Positions 8,043 to 17,076 of a stretch of DNA of 64,000 nucleotides are shown one piece after another. Every line of letters starts with the position of its first letter. The first letter of the stretch is position 1. The stretch comes from Enterocloster lavalensis (GTDB lineage Bacteria; Bacillota; Clostridia; Lachnospirales; Lachnospiraceae): the NCBI RefSeq assembly GCF_902364025.1, contig NZ_CABJCG010000001.1:620001-684000 (forward strand), written 5' to 3'. The notes beneath the pieces were generated by a model that saw only the letters and a list, made by a program, of their open reading frames with translations, made no database searches and was not told the origin of the DNA. Made by a program: the position numbers and the translations under genes.

Positions 8043-8870
8043 TCAGCACTCCTCAAGGTGGTACATGTCCGTCCTTCTGTGCTTTAACAGCGGCAGCTGG
8101 TCCCGGACCTCCCCGGTCCGCTCCAGATCCAGGGTGTGGATCATACACCCCTCCTGCTCGTCCATCTGTCCCAGAATGTCTCCCCAGGGCGACACGGCGA
8201 TGGAGTGTCCCCAGGAGGTGTAGCCGCTGGACGGATCCCTGGCCGGGGCCGTGCCCAGCACAAAGGCCTGGTTGTCCAGCGCCCGGCAGCGGAACAGAAT
8301 CTCCCAGTGAGCCGGGCCGGTGGTCATGTTGAAGGCAGCGGGCACCAAAATCACCTTCGCCCCCTTCTCCACCATCAGGCGGGCCAGCTCCGGGAACCGG
8401 AAATCGTAGCAGATGCACAGGCCCATTTTCCCGAATTCCGTGTCGAACACCGTCACCTGGTCCCCGGCGGTCAGGGTGTCGGATTCCTTAAAGCACTGGC
8501 CGCCCTTCACGTCGATGTCGAACAGGTGGGCCTTGCGGTGCTTTGCGATCTGCCTGCCCTGGCGGTCGAACACATAGGCCGTGTTGTACACCCGGCCCGC
8601 CTCGTCCACCTCGGGCATGGAACCTGCGGAGAGATAGATTTTGTGCTTTCTCGCCAGTTCGGCGCAGGCCGTCCACGCCAGGCCGCCCTGGGGTTCCGCG
8701 TAGACCGGAAAATTGGGGGTCTGATACGGGCAGTTGAACATCTCGGGAAGGGTCACCAGGTCCACCTGTTCTGCCTCCAGGGCTTCCAGCTTGCGCCCCG
8801 CCTCCCGGATATTCTCCATCTTGTCCGCATACACCCGCGTCTGCAGCATGGCTGCTCTCAGTTTTGTCAT
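8043..8870 (-). CDS. Carbon-nitrogen hydrolase (nitrilase superfamily, omega-amidase-like)
   Basis: Hydrolyses a C-N (amide) bond in the cytoplasm. The 275-residue product carries the Glu-Lys-Cys catalytic triad in the usual contexts: TLPEMFN (Glu near 42), HRKAHLFD (Lys near 112) and GLCICYDFRFPE (Cys near 154). ESDTLTAGD and the FDIDV loop resemble Nit2/omega-amidase proteins acting on alpha-ketoglutaramate or ketosuccinamate. The ATG at 8870 follows GGCAGGAATCCG; the longer open frame upstream lacks a site. In context with the PLP enzyme, RidA and M20 hydrolase, the natural substrate may be a keto-amide arising from an amide-bearing amino acid (inference). Confidence 0.88.
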   Translation of the reverse strand: MTKLRAAMLQTRVYADKMENIREAGRKLEALEAEQVDLVTLPEMFNCPYQTPNFPVYAEPQGGLAWTACAELARKHKIYLSAGSMPEVDEAGRVYNTAYVFDRQGRQIAKHRKAHLFDIDVKGGQCFKESDTLTAGDQVTVFDTEFGKMGLCICYDFRFPELARLMVEKGAKVILVPAAFNMTTGPAHWEILFRCRALDNQAFVLGTAPARDPSSGYTSWGHSIAVSPWGDILGQMDEQEGCMIHTLDLERTGEVRDQLPLLKHRRTDMYHLEEC

Positions 8871-8949
8871 CGGATTCCTGCCTTTCCCCGGAGCAATCGG
8901 CGGCGTGGTTGTAAGCGCCAAACCCGCCCTGAAACTCCGGCATCGTATT

Positions 8950-10056
8950 TTACTTCAGCTTGCCTCTGCAGGCCACCGGGATCTCCTCCACCACTTCCCC
9001 GTCCGTTACCAGATAGGCCGTCTCGTGCAGGTTCACCACCGGACAGATGTGGTTGGGAATGATCTCCACCTTGTCGCCCACCCGCACTCCGTCGTGGAAG
9101 GCCTTGTTGTAGATAATGGCGTGCTCGTCGTACACGTCGAAAATCTCTACCTCGGGCCAGCCCTTGATCAGCCCCAGCCCTCTGGTGGCGCAAAAGCCCT
9201 TGCTCCGGGTCTGGGCGGTGATACCCTTGGCCCCCACGTCGGTGATCACCCGCTCCGGGGTGGGACGGCTGATCACGGTGGTTAAAATCGTGGCCGCGTT
9301 CCGCGCAAGGCTTCCGTAGGCGTTGGCCTGGGAGGCGTCCATAAAGATGTAGGTTCCCGGCCGGATCTCCGTGACGCCATCCAGAATGGGGAAGTCGTGC
9401 ATCATGGACGGAGTGGACCCGATGCTCACGGTCTCCAGCTCCATGCCCGCTTCCTTTGCCAGTTCGGCAAAACGCAGGGTCCGCCTCTGGGCGGTCAGGT
9501 GGATCTCCCGGCACTCCCGGATATCCGCGGCCTGGTAGGAATTGCCGTCGTGGGAGAAAATCCCCTTCAGGGAAATGTTTTTGCACCCCTTTAAGTATTC
9601 CAGCAGCTCCAGATAGTCCGCCTCCTCAATGACGCCGGAGCGCTCCTCCCCCACCTCGATCTCGATCAGCACCCGGGCGGGCTTTTGGGCTCCCGCAAAG
9701 GCCCTCTCGATCATCTCCGCCTGGGGAATGGAGTCCAGGCCGAAGGAGATGTCCACGGTTTTCGCCAGTTCCCGAATCCGGGCCAGCTTGGATTCGCCCA
9801 CGATTTCATTGGCGATAAAGATATCCCGCAGCCCCGCTTCCGCCATGACCTCCGCCTCGCCCACCTTGGCCACGGTGACGCCCCTGGCTCCCAGCTCCTC
9901 CTGAATCAGAGCAAGTCTTGGCATCTTATGGGTCTTCGTATGGGGGCGCAGCGCCACATGGCGCCGGTCTGCGTACTCCTGCATAAAGCGCAGGTTATCC
10001 ATCATGATTTCCCGGTCAATGATCAGGGCCGGAGTGTCCAATTCCATGTAATTCAT
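8950..10056 (-). CDS. D-threonine aldolase / D-serine dehydratase-like PLP enzyme
   Basis: Fold-type III PLP enzyme of 368 residues with an alanine-racemase-like N-terminal barrel and a D-serine-dehydratase-like C-terminal domain. The PLP lysine lies in RPHTKTHKMP (about residues 37-46), a family hallmark. The C-terminal metal site is visible as NEHAIIY-type residues (DEHAIIYN) and PNHICP near the end, as in chicken D-serine dehydratase and D-threonine aldolases. The predicted reaction is cleavage or dehydration of a D-beta-hydroxy amino acid. The ribosome site (AAAGGAATGAG) overlaps the RidA stop, indicating coupling. The partner RidA would clear the enamine/imine that such a dehydratase releases. 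Confidence 0.85.
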   Translation of the reverse strand: MNYMELDTPALIIDREIMMDNLRFMQEYADRRHVALRPHTKTHKMPRLALIQEELGARGVTVAKVGEAEVMAEAGLRDIFIANEIVGESKLARIRELAKTVDISFGLDSIPQAEMIERAFAGAQKPARVLIEIEVGEERSGVIEEADYLELLEYLKGCKNISLKGIFSHDGNSYQAADIRECREIHLTAQRRTLRFAELAKEAGMELETVSIGSTPSMMHDFPILDGVTEIRPGTYIFMDASQANAYGSLARNAATILTTVISRPTPERVITDVGAKGITAQTRSKGFCATRGLGLIKGWPEVEIFDVYDEHAIIYNKAFHDGVRVGDKVEIIPNHICPVVNLHETAYLVTDGEVVEEIPVACRGKLK

Positions 10057-10060
10057 AAAC

Positions 10061-10444
10061 TCATTCCTTTCCGCACGCCGCTATGGCCTCAACCTCCACC
10101 AGGCAGCCGTTATACAGCCTGTTGGTGGGCACCACGACCCTGGCCGGGCGGTGGCTCCCGAAGAATTCCGCGTACACCTGATTCAAGTCCGGCCAGTACG
10201 CCACATCCGGGATGTACACGCGGCAGTGCAGCACGTCCTCCCGGCTGGCTCCGGCCTCCTGAAGCACCAGATCCAGATTCGCCAGAGCCTGTCTGGCCTC
10301 CGCCTTCACCCCTCCCTCGGGAACTTTCCCGGTCTCCGGGTCAATGGACAGCTGGCCGGATATGTACAGCACCTGATTGTGCTTTACACCAGGCACGTAG
10401 TGGCCGCCGTCGCGGACGGAGAACTTTGTCTCGACTGTTTCCAT
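10061..10444 (-). CDS. RidA-family enamine/imine deaminase
   Basis: A 127-residue RidA/YjgF-type protein that hydrolyses reactive 2-aminoacrylate-type imines released by PLP enzymes. Visible hallmarks are LYISGQLSIDPETGKVP, ARQALANLDLVLQEAGAS and the C-terminal RVVVPTNRLYNGCLVEVEAIAAC, where the usual R105 position reads N-R-L. First gene of the six-gene cassette. AGGAGG lies upstream; a GTG at 10447 has 8-nt spacing and the ATG at 10444 has 11, so the start could be either. It is directly upstream of the D-threonine-aldolase-like enzyme, which fits detoxification of that enzyme's product. Confidence 0.88.
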   Translation of the reverse strand: METVETKFSVRDGGHYVPGVKHNQVLYISGQLSIDPETGKVPEGGVKAEARQALANLDLVLQEAGASREDVLHCRVYIPDVAYWPDLNQVYAEFFGSHRPARVVVPTNRLYNGCLVEVEAIAACGKE

Positions 10445-10477
10445 CACCGTCTGCTCCTCCTTTCTGTTGTTATCTTG

Positions 10478-10506
10478 ATTATAGAATATTTTCTACGTCA
10501 TGTCAA
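10478..10506 (-). promoter_or_regulatory. Promoter of the RidA-to-M20 cassette with an operator-like palindrome
   Basis: Minus strand TTGACA (10506-10501), 17-bp spacer, TATAAT (10483-10478): consensus. An inverted repeat TAGAA-N4-TTCTA (10482-10495) overlaps the -10 edge and spacer, a plausible repressor site for the YheO-like regulator. Confidence 0.8.
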
Positions 10507-10740
10507 TAATAATTTATACATTTTCTCCTATCTTACCCGGTTTAATTAGAAAATATTGGCTTTTTTACCATTTCAAACGATTATTGTATATATTTTTTTC
10601 TATCTCATCTTTCTTTTTTTCTGTCTACCGTCTATATTTTTTTATAGCCTTCCGTTCTATTTTTAAGAAATTGATCCGGAAAACCTCCGCTGATTTATGG
10701 AAATCGTAAGATAAATCACTGGGAACTGTGATAGAATGAA
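10507..10740. other. AT-rich intergenic region between divergent genes
   Basis: The 317-bp gap between RidA and the MutS-like gene is strikingly T-rich on the + strand with several runs of T (TTTTTTTCTAT, CTTTTTTTCTG). It holds the RidA promoter at its left end; a weak TAGAAT -10 near 10732 may serve the MutS-like gene. No conserved RNA or small ORF is apparent. Confidence 0.5.
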
Positions 10741-10761
10741 AGAAACAAAGGAGGGAGCGCC

Positions 10762-12435
10762 ATGGAACCGTACACACTGATCCTGCTGTGCATTTTAGTA
10801 ATGGCCTACATTCTGATCCGTCTGGAGAACCGCCGGGATTCCCGCAACGGAAAAAAAGCCCTGCTGCGGCAGAGCTTCGGCGCCATTCCCCAGCGCGAAA
10901 ACCGGGACTATGGCGGAATTGAATATGACTGGGACTTTGAGCAGACGAATCTCTCCGAACAGGAACAGATCGACGAAATCACCTGGAATGATCTGGAAAT
11001 GGACGCCGTGTACCTGCGCGTCAACAACTGCCGTTCCTTTGCCGGGGAACAGGCGCTGTACACGGCTCTCCACCGCCTTAGCCAGGACCGGGAGGCGGAG
11101 GAAGCCCTGCGCGGGAAAATCCGCTATTTCGGGGAGCACGAAACCGAGCGGGAGCGGGCAACGTATCTGCTCCACTGCCTGGGGAAAGAGCACGGCAGCT
11201 ACTATCTGCCCGTGTTCATCCGCAATCTGAAGGGATTTGAAATCCCCAACATCCAGTTCTACCGGTTTATGAGAGGGCTGCTGTTCTGCTCCTTCCTCCC
11301 CAGCGCCCTGCTCTTGGACACCCGCTATCTGGTGTTCCCGCTCTTTACCGCCCTGGCCAACCTGGTGATCTACTCCTTCCAGAAATACAAGTACAGCGCC
11401 AATCTGTCCATGCTGCGCGCCACCCTGGGGGTCATCCGCACCGCCAGGCTGCTGTCGGACCCCGGAAAGTCCGGCGGCGGGGAACCCTTCCCCGACCTCG
11501 GGGAGCTGGCCCAGCGCTTCTCCCGCTCCGCCCGCAAAATCATGAGGCTGAACACCCGGGAACAGAGCGGCCTGTCCGGCGATCTCTTCAGCCTGTTAAA
11601 TGCTTACCTGGTGGGCGTCACCCTCAGCGATTTCATCCGATACAACAAGCTGCTCCGGGAGCTGGACGGCCGGAAAGAGGACCTGCTGGCCTTATACCGG
11701 CGTGTGGGCGAGATCGACATGGCCATCTCCGTGGCCTCCTTCCGGGCCAGCCTGCCCCACTGGTGCGAACCGTCCTTCGCAGAGCAGGACGCCCCCTGCC
11801 GGCTGGAGGCGGAAGAGCTGTACCATCCCCTTCTCAGCCATCCGGTCAGCAACTCTGCGTCCATCCGCCGCAGCTGCATCGTCACCGGCTCCAACGCCTC
11901 CGGCAAATCCACCTTCATCAAGGCCGTGGCGGTCAACGTTCTGCTGGCCCAGAGCATTTTCACCTGCTCCGCAGCCCGTCTGACCCTGCCACGGACCGGC
12001 CTGATCACCTCCATGGCGCTGCGGGACGACATTCTGTCCGGGGAAAGCTACTATATTAAAGAGATCCATTATCTGAAGCGCATCATCGACAGCCTGACTC
12101 CGGAAACGCCCACCGTCTGCATCGTGGACGAAATTCTGAGGGGAACCAATACCCAGGAGCGCATCGCTGCCTCCTGCGCGGTGCTTCGCTACCTGGCAAA
12201 GCATAACTGCCTGGCCATCGTGGCCTCCCACGACATCGAGCTGACGCAGCTGTTGGAGAGACAGTACGACAACTTTCATTTCAGCGAGCAGATCACGGAC
12301 GGCGGGATCACCTTCTCCTACAAGATCCATTCCGGCCCCGCGGATTCCAAAAACGCCATCCGCCTGCTGGAGTACATGGGTTTTCCGGAGGAAATCACCC
12401 GGGAGGCCAGGGAGCTGGCGCAGCCTCGCGGCTGA
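10762..12435 (+). CDS. Membrane-anchored MutS-like ATPase
   Basis: A 557-residue protein with one N-terminal membrane segment (residues about 3-19, LILLCILVMAYILIRL) and possibly a second hydrophobic hairpin near 175-205. The C-terminal 220 residues are the MutS domain V ATPase: Walker A GSNASGKST (about 375-383), Walker B CIVDEILRGTN (about 452-462) and an ASHDIEL switch (about 493). The mismatch-binding domain I (F-x-E) and connector are absent, so it is not a canonical mismatch-repair protein. Such proteins are common and uncharacterised in Firmicutes. The ATG follows AAAGGAGGGAGCGCC. Its role may be in nucleic-acid handling at the membrane; this is open. Confidence 0.82.
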   Translation: MEPYTLILLCILVMAYILIRLENRRDSRNGKKALLRQSFGAIPQRENRDYGGIEYDWDFEQTNLSEQEQIDEITWNDLEMDAVYLRVNNCRSFAGEQALYTALHRLSQDREAEEALRGKIRYFGEHETERERATYLLHCLGKEHGSYYLPVFIRNLKGFEIPNIQFYRFMRGLLFCSFLPSALLLDTRYLVFPLFTALANLVIYSFQKYKYSANLSMLRATLGVIRTARLLSDPGKSGGGEPFPDLGELAQRFSRSARKIMRLNTREQSGLSGDLFSLLNAYLVGVTLSDFIRYNKLLRELDGRKEDLLALYRRVGEIDMAISVASFRASLPHWCEPSFAEQDAPCRLEAEELYHPLLSHPVSNSASIRRSCIVTGSNASGKSTFIKAVAVNVLLAQSIFTCSAARLTLPRTGLITSMALRDDILSGESYYIKEIHYLKRIIDSLTPETPTVCIVDEILRGTNTQERIAASCAVLRYLAKHNCLAIVASHDIELTQLLERQYDNFHFSEQITDGGITFSYKIHSGPADSKNAIRLLEYMGFPEEITREARELAQPRG

Positions 12436-12454
12436 TCCGTCCTGAGCCGCGCGC

Positions 12455-12871
12455 TCATCCAAAGTGTTTCGCCAGCAGCAACAGGAGCCAGGGAGCGCCC
12501 ACCGCAATCATCATCACCAGCCAGACCAGGCAGATGGAGATGGAGGCCCAGACAAAGAAGAATACCCAGGAAAACACGATGATTCTGGTCACTCTCCACG
12601 GGAATACCGCCCCCTTGACCGCCAGGACGCCGATAAACTTCCACACGCCCGCCTTGCTGTAAAGAACCGCCAGGCCCACCAGATAGGCGAGAAACAACGC
12701 CAGCCCCAGCGCCGAACCTATCCACTGGAGGATGCCCCAGGCATTCTCCGACGCAACTCCCAGGGTAACCCCCGCAAGTCCCACAAGGGACAGCTGAAAT
12801 CCTCTCATCACCAGTCCGTTCCCATCGATCCTGTCCACCGCGCTTCTTCCCATTCCACTGTTGTTACTCAT
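12455..12871 (-). CDS. Small membrane protein of unknown function
   Basis: A 138-residue protein with four predicted hydrophobic segments: GFQLSLVGLAGVTLGVA, IGSALGLALFLAYLVGLAVL, IIVFSWVFFFVWASISICL and LVMMIAVGAPWLLLLLA. The short N-terminus is polar (SNNSGMGRSAVDR). The ATG follows AAAAGGAGAAAGAATT. No family is recognised. It converges on the MutS-like gene with 19 bp between stops and no obvious terminator there. Confidence 0.7.
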   Translation of the reverse strand: MSNNSGMGRSAVDRIDGNGLVMRGFQLSLVGLAGVTLGVASENAWGILQWIGSALGLALFLAYLVGLAVLYSKAGVWKFIGVLAVKGAVFPWRVTRIIVFSWVFFFVWASISICLVWLVMMIAVGAPWLLLLLAKHFG

Positions 12872-12989
12872 AATTCTTTCTCCTTTTCGTTTGATTTTCC
12901 GGCCGGTTTCTACCGCCATCTGATTACAAGACGATCCGGAGCGCCCATCGGTTTTAATTATTTTAAAATTTTTTAATCTTTTTTTATTT

Positions 12990-13028
12990 GGCCCGGCTGC
13001 GCTGAACCAAAACGCGCGCCGCCGGGCC
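12990..13028. other. GC-rich hairpin in the purL 3' region
   Basis: GGCCCGGC (12990-12997) pairs with GCCGGGCC (13021-13028). It is not followed by a T-tract on either strand. It lies 11 bp from the purL terminator hairpin, giving two tandem stem-loops. Confidence 0.4.
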
Positions 13029-13035
13029 CCTTGCC

Positions 13036-13080
13036 AAAAGCAGGGCCGGACAGAATATTCGTTATCCTGTCCGGCCCTGC
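13036..13080 (-). terminator. Terminator of purL
   Basis: A perfect 14-bp stem (13040-13053 with 13067-13080) is followed on the minus strand by TTTT; it lies 29 nt past the purL stop. The T-tract is short but the stem is strong. Confidence 0.75.
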
Positions 13081-13108
13081 CCGGGAAATTTATCTCAATC
13101 TGTTTTTA

Positions 13109-16100
13109 TCAAATCTTAAAATACTTCACGCCGGACTCGAAGATCTTCATGTCCTGCTCCCCGTAAATGTTCATGGCAACCGCCTGACCGCGGCGCTCGG
13201 AATGGGCCATCTTGCCCAGGATGCGCCCGTCGGGGCTGGTGATGCCCTCGATGGCCATGTAGGAGCCGTTGGGGTTCCAGTATTCGTCCATGGTGGCGTT
13301 GCCCTGGTCGTCCACATACTGGGTGGCCACCTGTCCGTTGGCAAAGAGTCTGGACAGCCAGGCTTCATTTGCCACAAAGCGGCCCTCTCCGTGGGAGGCG
13401 GGGTTGCAGTACACACCGCCCAGTCTGGCCTCTGCCAGCCAGGGGGACTTGTCGGACACCACCTTGGTGTAGACCATCTTGGACACGTGGCGGCCGATGG
13501 TGTTCATGGCCAGGGTGGGGGAATCCGGCCCCTGGTCGGCGATTTCGCCTCCGGGCACCAGGCCCAGCTTGATCAGCGCCTGGAAGCCGTTGCACACGCC
13601 CAGCATCAGGCCGTCCCGCTCATTTAACAGCTTTTCGATCTCCTCCTTCATCACCGCGTTGCGGAACACGGTGGCGAAGAACTTGGCGGAACCCTCCGGC
13701 TCGTCGCCTGCGGAGAAGCCGCCAGGGAACATGACGATCTGGGCCTTTGCGATCTCCTGCCGGTAGACCTCAACGGACTGGCGGATGTCCTCAGCGCTCA
13801 GGTTGCGGAACACCCGGGTTACGGCCCTGGCGCCGGCCCGCTCAAAAGCTTTCGCGCTGTCGTACTCGCAGTTGGTGCCCGGGAACACGGGGATAAACAC
13901 CGTGGGGCTGCCGATCTTGTGGTCGCAGATGTAGATTGCGTCCGTCTTGTAGAGGCGCTCAGGAAGCACCGCCTCCTCCCCGCGCTTCTCTCTGCCCGTG
14001 GCAGTGGGGAACACGTCCTCCAGGGTTTTGGTCCAGCTCTCAAGCGCTTCGTCCAGGGAAATGGACACGCTGCCGTACTCAAACGCCGCCCGGTCCGTCA
14101 CCTCGCCGATCACGGTGTAGGAGATGGAGAGCTCTCCCACCAGGCCGTCCGGCACCTCGCAGACAATGTCGCCGTAACCCGGGGCGAAGAAATCCCTGGG
14201 ATCCAGGCTGTGCTCGATCTTTACGCCCAGCTTGTTGCCGAAGGCCATCTTGCTGACCGCCTCCGCCATGCCGTGGCCCTCCACCGCGTAGGCGGAAATG
14301 ATCCTGCCCGCTTTGATATCCTCAAACAGCTTCCCGTAGCCGTCCATCACCTGTCCGTACACCGGCAGGTCGTAGCCGTCCCGCTCCGCCTTAAACACTA
14401 CGATCTTACTGCCCGGCTTCTTGAACTCGGGGGTAATGATATTCTTGTAGCTGTTCACGTCCACCGCAAAGGAAACCAGGGTGGGGGGCACGTTGACCTC
14501 GCCGTGCTCGTCATCGAAGGTCCCGGACATGCTGTCCTTGCCGCCGATGGAGGGCAGCCCGAAGCCCATCTGGGCGCTGTAGGCCCCCAGAAGCGCTGCG
14601 AAGGGCTGGCTCCAACGTTTCGGATTCTCGTTCATCCGGCGGAAATACTCCTGGAAGGTGAAACGAATCTTGCTGTAGTCTCCGCCCGCGGCCACGATCT
14701 TGGCCACAGAGGTGAGCACCGCGTACACGGCCCCGTGGTAGGGGCTCCAGCTGGACAGGTAGGGGTCAAAGCCGTAGCTCATCATGGTCACGGTGTCCGT
14801 GCTGCCCTCCAGCACCGGAAGCTTGGCCACCATGGCCTGGGTCTCGGTGAGCTGGTATTTTCCGCCGTAGGGCATAAACACGCTGCCCGCGCCGATGGAC
14901 CCGTCGAACCGCTCCACCAGTCCCTTCTGGGAACACACGTTGAGTCCGGCCAGCATGCCGGTCCAGGCCTTTTTCACATCGCCCACCTCTTCGCGCTTTA
15001 AGGGGCTGTTCTCACGGCCCGGCACCTCCAGGGTCACGTCCGCCTCCTGGTGCGCGCCGTTGGTGTCCAAAAATGCGCGGCTGATGTCCACGATGGTCTT
15101 ACCCCGCCAGTTGAGCACCAGCCTGGGCTCCTTTGTGACCACGGCCACGGTCACGGCCTCCAAATTCTCCTCCCCGGCGTAGGCCAGGAATTTGTCCACG
15201 TCGCCGGGGTCCACCACCACGGCCATGCGCTCCTGGGACTCGGAGATGGCGATCTCCGTGCCGTCCAGACCGGCGTATTTCTTGGGAACCTTGTCCAGGT
15301 CGATCTGAAGTCCGGCCGCCAGCTCGCCGATAGCCACGGACACGCCGCCCGCGCCGAAGTCGTTGCACTTCTTGATGATCCGGCTCACCTCAGGGCGGCG
15401 GAACATGCGCTGAATCTTGCGCTCCGTGGGCGCATTTCCCTTCTGCACCTCCGCGCCGCAGACCTCGATGGAGGCCGTGGTGTGCACCTTGGAGGAGCCG
15501 GTGGCCCCGCCGATGCCGTCCCGTCCGGTGCGCCCGCCGAGAAGAATGATGATGTCGCCCGGGTCGGAATTTTCACGGATTACGTCTTTTCTGGGAGCCG
15601 CGCCCATCACCGCGCCGATCTCCATGCGCTTGGCCACATAACCCGGATGGTAAATCTCCTTCACATAGCCGGTGGACAGGCCGATCTGGTTGCCGTAGGA
15701 GGAATAACCCTGGGCGGCTCCGTTTACGATCTTGCGCTGGGGCAGCTTGCCCTTTAAGGTCTCGCTTAAGGGCCGGGTGGGGTCCGCCGCGCCGGTAACG
15801 CGCATGGCCTGGTACACGTAGGTTCTGCCGGACAGCGGGTCGCGGATGGCTCCGCCCAGGCAGGTGGCCGCGCCGCCGAAGGGCTCGATCTCCGTGGGGT
15901 GGTTGTGGGTCTCGTTCTTAAAGTTCACCAGCCACTCCTCGGTGACGCCGTCGACCTCCACCGGCACCACGATGCTGCAGGCGTTGATCTCGTCGGAGAT
16001 TTCCATGTCCTCCAGCTTTCCCTCGCTCTTTAACTTCTTCATGGCCATCAGGGCCAGGTCCATGAGGCAGACGTACTTGTCGTCACGCCCCTTGTAGATC

Positions 16101-16885
16101 ACCTCCCGGTCCGCCAGGTACCGGTTGTAGGTGTCCTCGATGGGTTTTCTGTAATCCCCGTCGGTAAAGCGGACGTTCTTTAACTCCGTGGAAAAGGTGG
16201 TGTGGCGGCAGTGATCGGACCAGTAGGTGTCCAACACCCGAATCTCCGTCACCGTGGGATCGCGGCGCTCCTCATCCCGGAAGTACCTTTGAATATGAAG
16301 GAAGTCCTTAAAGGTCATCGCCAGATTCAGGGTGTCGTAGAGCGACTTAAGCTCCGCCTCCGGCGCGGAGGCAAAGCCCTCAAAGGTCTTAATGTCCTCC
16401 GGGACCTCAAACTCCGCCACCAGGGTGGAAGGCTTGTCCTCCCCCGCCTCCCGGCTGTCCACGGGGTTGATGCAGAAGCCCTTGATGGCCTTCTCCTGCT
16501 CCGGGGTCAGGGCCGCGGTGATCACGTAGGTGGTTGCGGAGCGGATCACCGGCTCCTCGTCCTCCTTTAACAGCTTCACGCACTGCTCGGCGGAGTCCGC
16601 CCGCTGGTCGAACTGGCCGGGCAGGTACTCCACGGAGAACACCAGATCACCGGGGTTCTTCGGGAATTCCTCCTCGTACACCTCGTCCACCGGCGGCTCG
16701 GAGAAAATGGTCACCAGCGCCTTCCCATAAGTCTCCTCAGACAGATTTTCAATATCGTAACGGATCAGGACCCGCACATTTTCCACGGTATCGATGCCCA
16801 GATAGCTCTCCAGCTCTTCCCGCAGCTCCCCGGCTTTTACCGCATACGCCGGCTTTTTCTCCACAAAAATTCGTCTTACGCTCAT
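13109..16885 (-). CDS. purL: Phosphoribosylformylglycinamidine synthase, single-chain
   Basis: Fourth step of purine synthesis: converts FGAR, glutamine and ATP to FGAM. At 1258 residues it is the long single-chain form in which the synthetase is fused to a class-I glutaminase domain. FGAM-synthase motifs include DHCRHTTF (near 230), NFKNETHNHPTEIEPFGGAAT (near 325-345) and GGKDSMSGTF (near 785). The glutaminase shows MFPGGFSAGDE, the nucleophile in LGVCNGFQ (Cys near 1098) and SHGEGRFV (His near 1165). Purine genes are not clustered with it here. It has its own promoter and terminator. No purine riboswitch fold was seen in the short leader, so regulation is probably at the promoter or in trans. 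Confidence 0.96.
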   Translation of the reverse strand: MSVRRIFVEKKPAYAVKAGELREELESYLGIDTVENVRVLIRYDIENLSEETYGKALVTIFSEPPVDEVYEEEFPKNPGDLVFSVEYLPGQFDQRADSAEQCVKLLKEDEEPVIRSATTYVITAALTPEQEKAIKGFCINPVDSREAGEDKPSTLVAEFEVPEDIKTFEGFASAPEAELKSLYDTLNLAMTFKDFLHIQRYFRDEERRDPTVTEIRVLDTYWSDHCRHTTFSTELKNVRFTDGDYRKPIEDTYNRYLADREVIYKGRDDKYVCLMDLALMAMKKLKSEGKLEDMEISDEINACSIVVPVEVDGVTEEWLVNFKNETHNHPTEIEPFGGAATCLGGAIRDPLSGRTYVYQAMRVTGAADPTRPLSETLKGKLPQRKIVNGAAQGYSSYGNQIGLSTGYVKEIYHPGYVAKRMEIGAVMGAAPRKDVIRENSDPGDIIILLGGRTGRDGIGGATGSSKVHTTASIEVCGAEVQKGNAPTERKIQRMFRRPEVSRIIKKCNDFGAGGVSVAIGELAAGLQIDLDKVPKKYAGLDGTEIAISESQERMAVVVDPGDVDKFLAYAGEENLEAVTVAVVTKEPRLVLNWRGKTIVDISRAFLDTNGAHQEADVTLEVPGRENSPLKREEVGDVKKAWTGMLAGLNVCSQKGLVERFDGSIGAGSVFMPYGGKYQLTETQAMVAKLPVLEGSTDTVTMMSYGFDPYLSSWSPYHGAVYAVLTSVAKIVAAGGDYSKIRFTFQEYFRRMNENPKRWSQPFAALLGAYSAQMGFGLPSIGGKDSMSGTFDDEHGEVNVPPTLVSFAVDVNSYKNIITPEFKKPGSKIVVFKAERDGYDLPVYGQVMDGYGKLFEDIKAGRIISAYAVEGHGMAEAVSKMAFGNKLGVKIEHSLDPRDFFAPGYGDIVCEVPDGLVGELSISYTVIGEVTDRAAFEYGSVSISLDEALESWTKTLEDVFPTATGREKRGEEAVLPERLYKTDAIYICDHKIGSPTVFIPVFPGTNCEYDSAKAFERAGARAVTRVFRNLSAEDIRQSVEVYRQEIAKAQIVMFPGGFSAGDEPEGSAKFFATVFRNAVMKEEIEKLLNERDGLMLGVCNGFQALIKLGLVPGGEIADQGPDSPTLAMNTIGRHVSKMVYTKVVSDKSPWLAEARLGGVYCNPASHGEGRFVANEAWLSRLFANGQVATQYVDDQGNATMDEYWNPNGSYMAIEGITSPDGRILGKMAHSERRGQAVAMNIYGEQDMKIFESGVKYFKI

Positions 16886-16948
16886 TTATAAACCTCCTGC
16901 TTTTCCATAGAAACCCTAAGTCTAAAAAGTCTAAACCATCTGTCCCCT

Positions 16949-16978
16949 ATCATATCACAGGAAAGATAAATTAGTAAA
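16949..16978 (-). promoter_or_regulatory. Promoter of purL
   Basis: Minus strand TTTACT (16978-16973), 18-bp spacer, TATGAT (16954-16949), about 60 nt upstream of the start. Confidence 0.55.
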
Positions 16979-17076
16979 ATTAATATATTTAATTTCTTTT
17001 TTGTTATTTACTTATAAATATTTGAATATCGCGGCTTATATACAGGAGTTCCCTCCGGGGCAGACCGTCAGCCCGG

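Noticed and set aside
13919..15001. Long plus-strand open frame (360 codons) opposite purL
   Set aside because: No ribosome site or family match; composed of Gly/Ala/His/Val-rich antisense translation of a GC-rich conserved purL frame.
16886..17076. Purine riboswitch upstream of purL
   Set aside because: The leader after the promoter is about 60 nt and shows no three-way-junction pattern.
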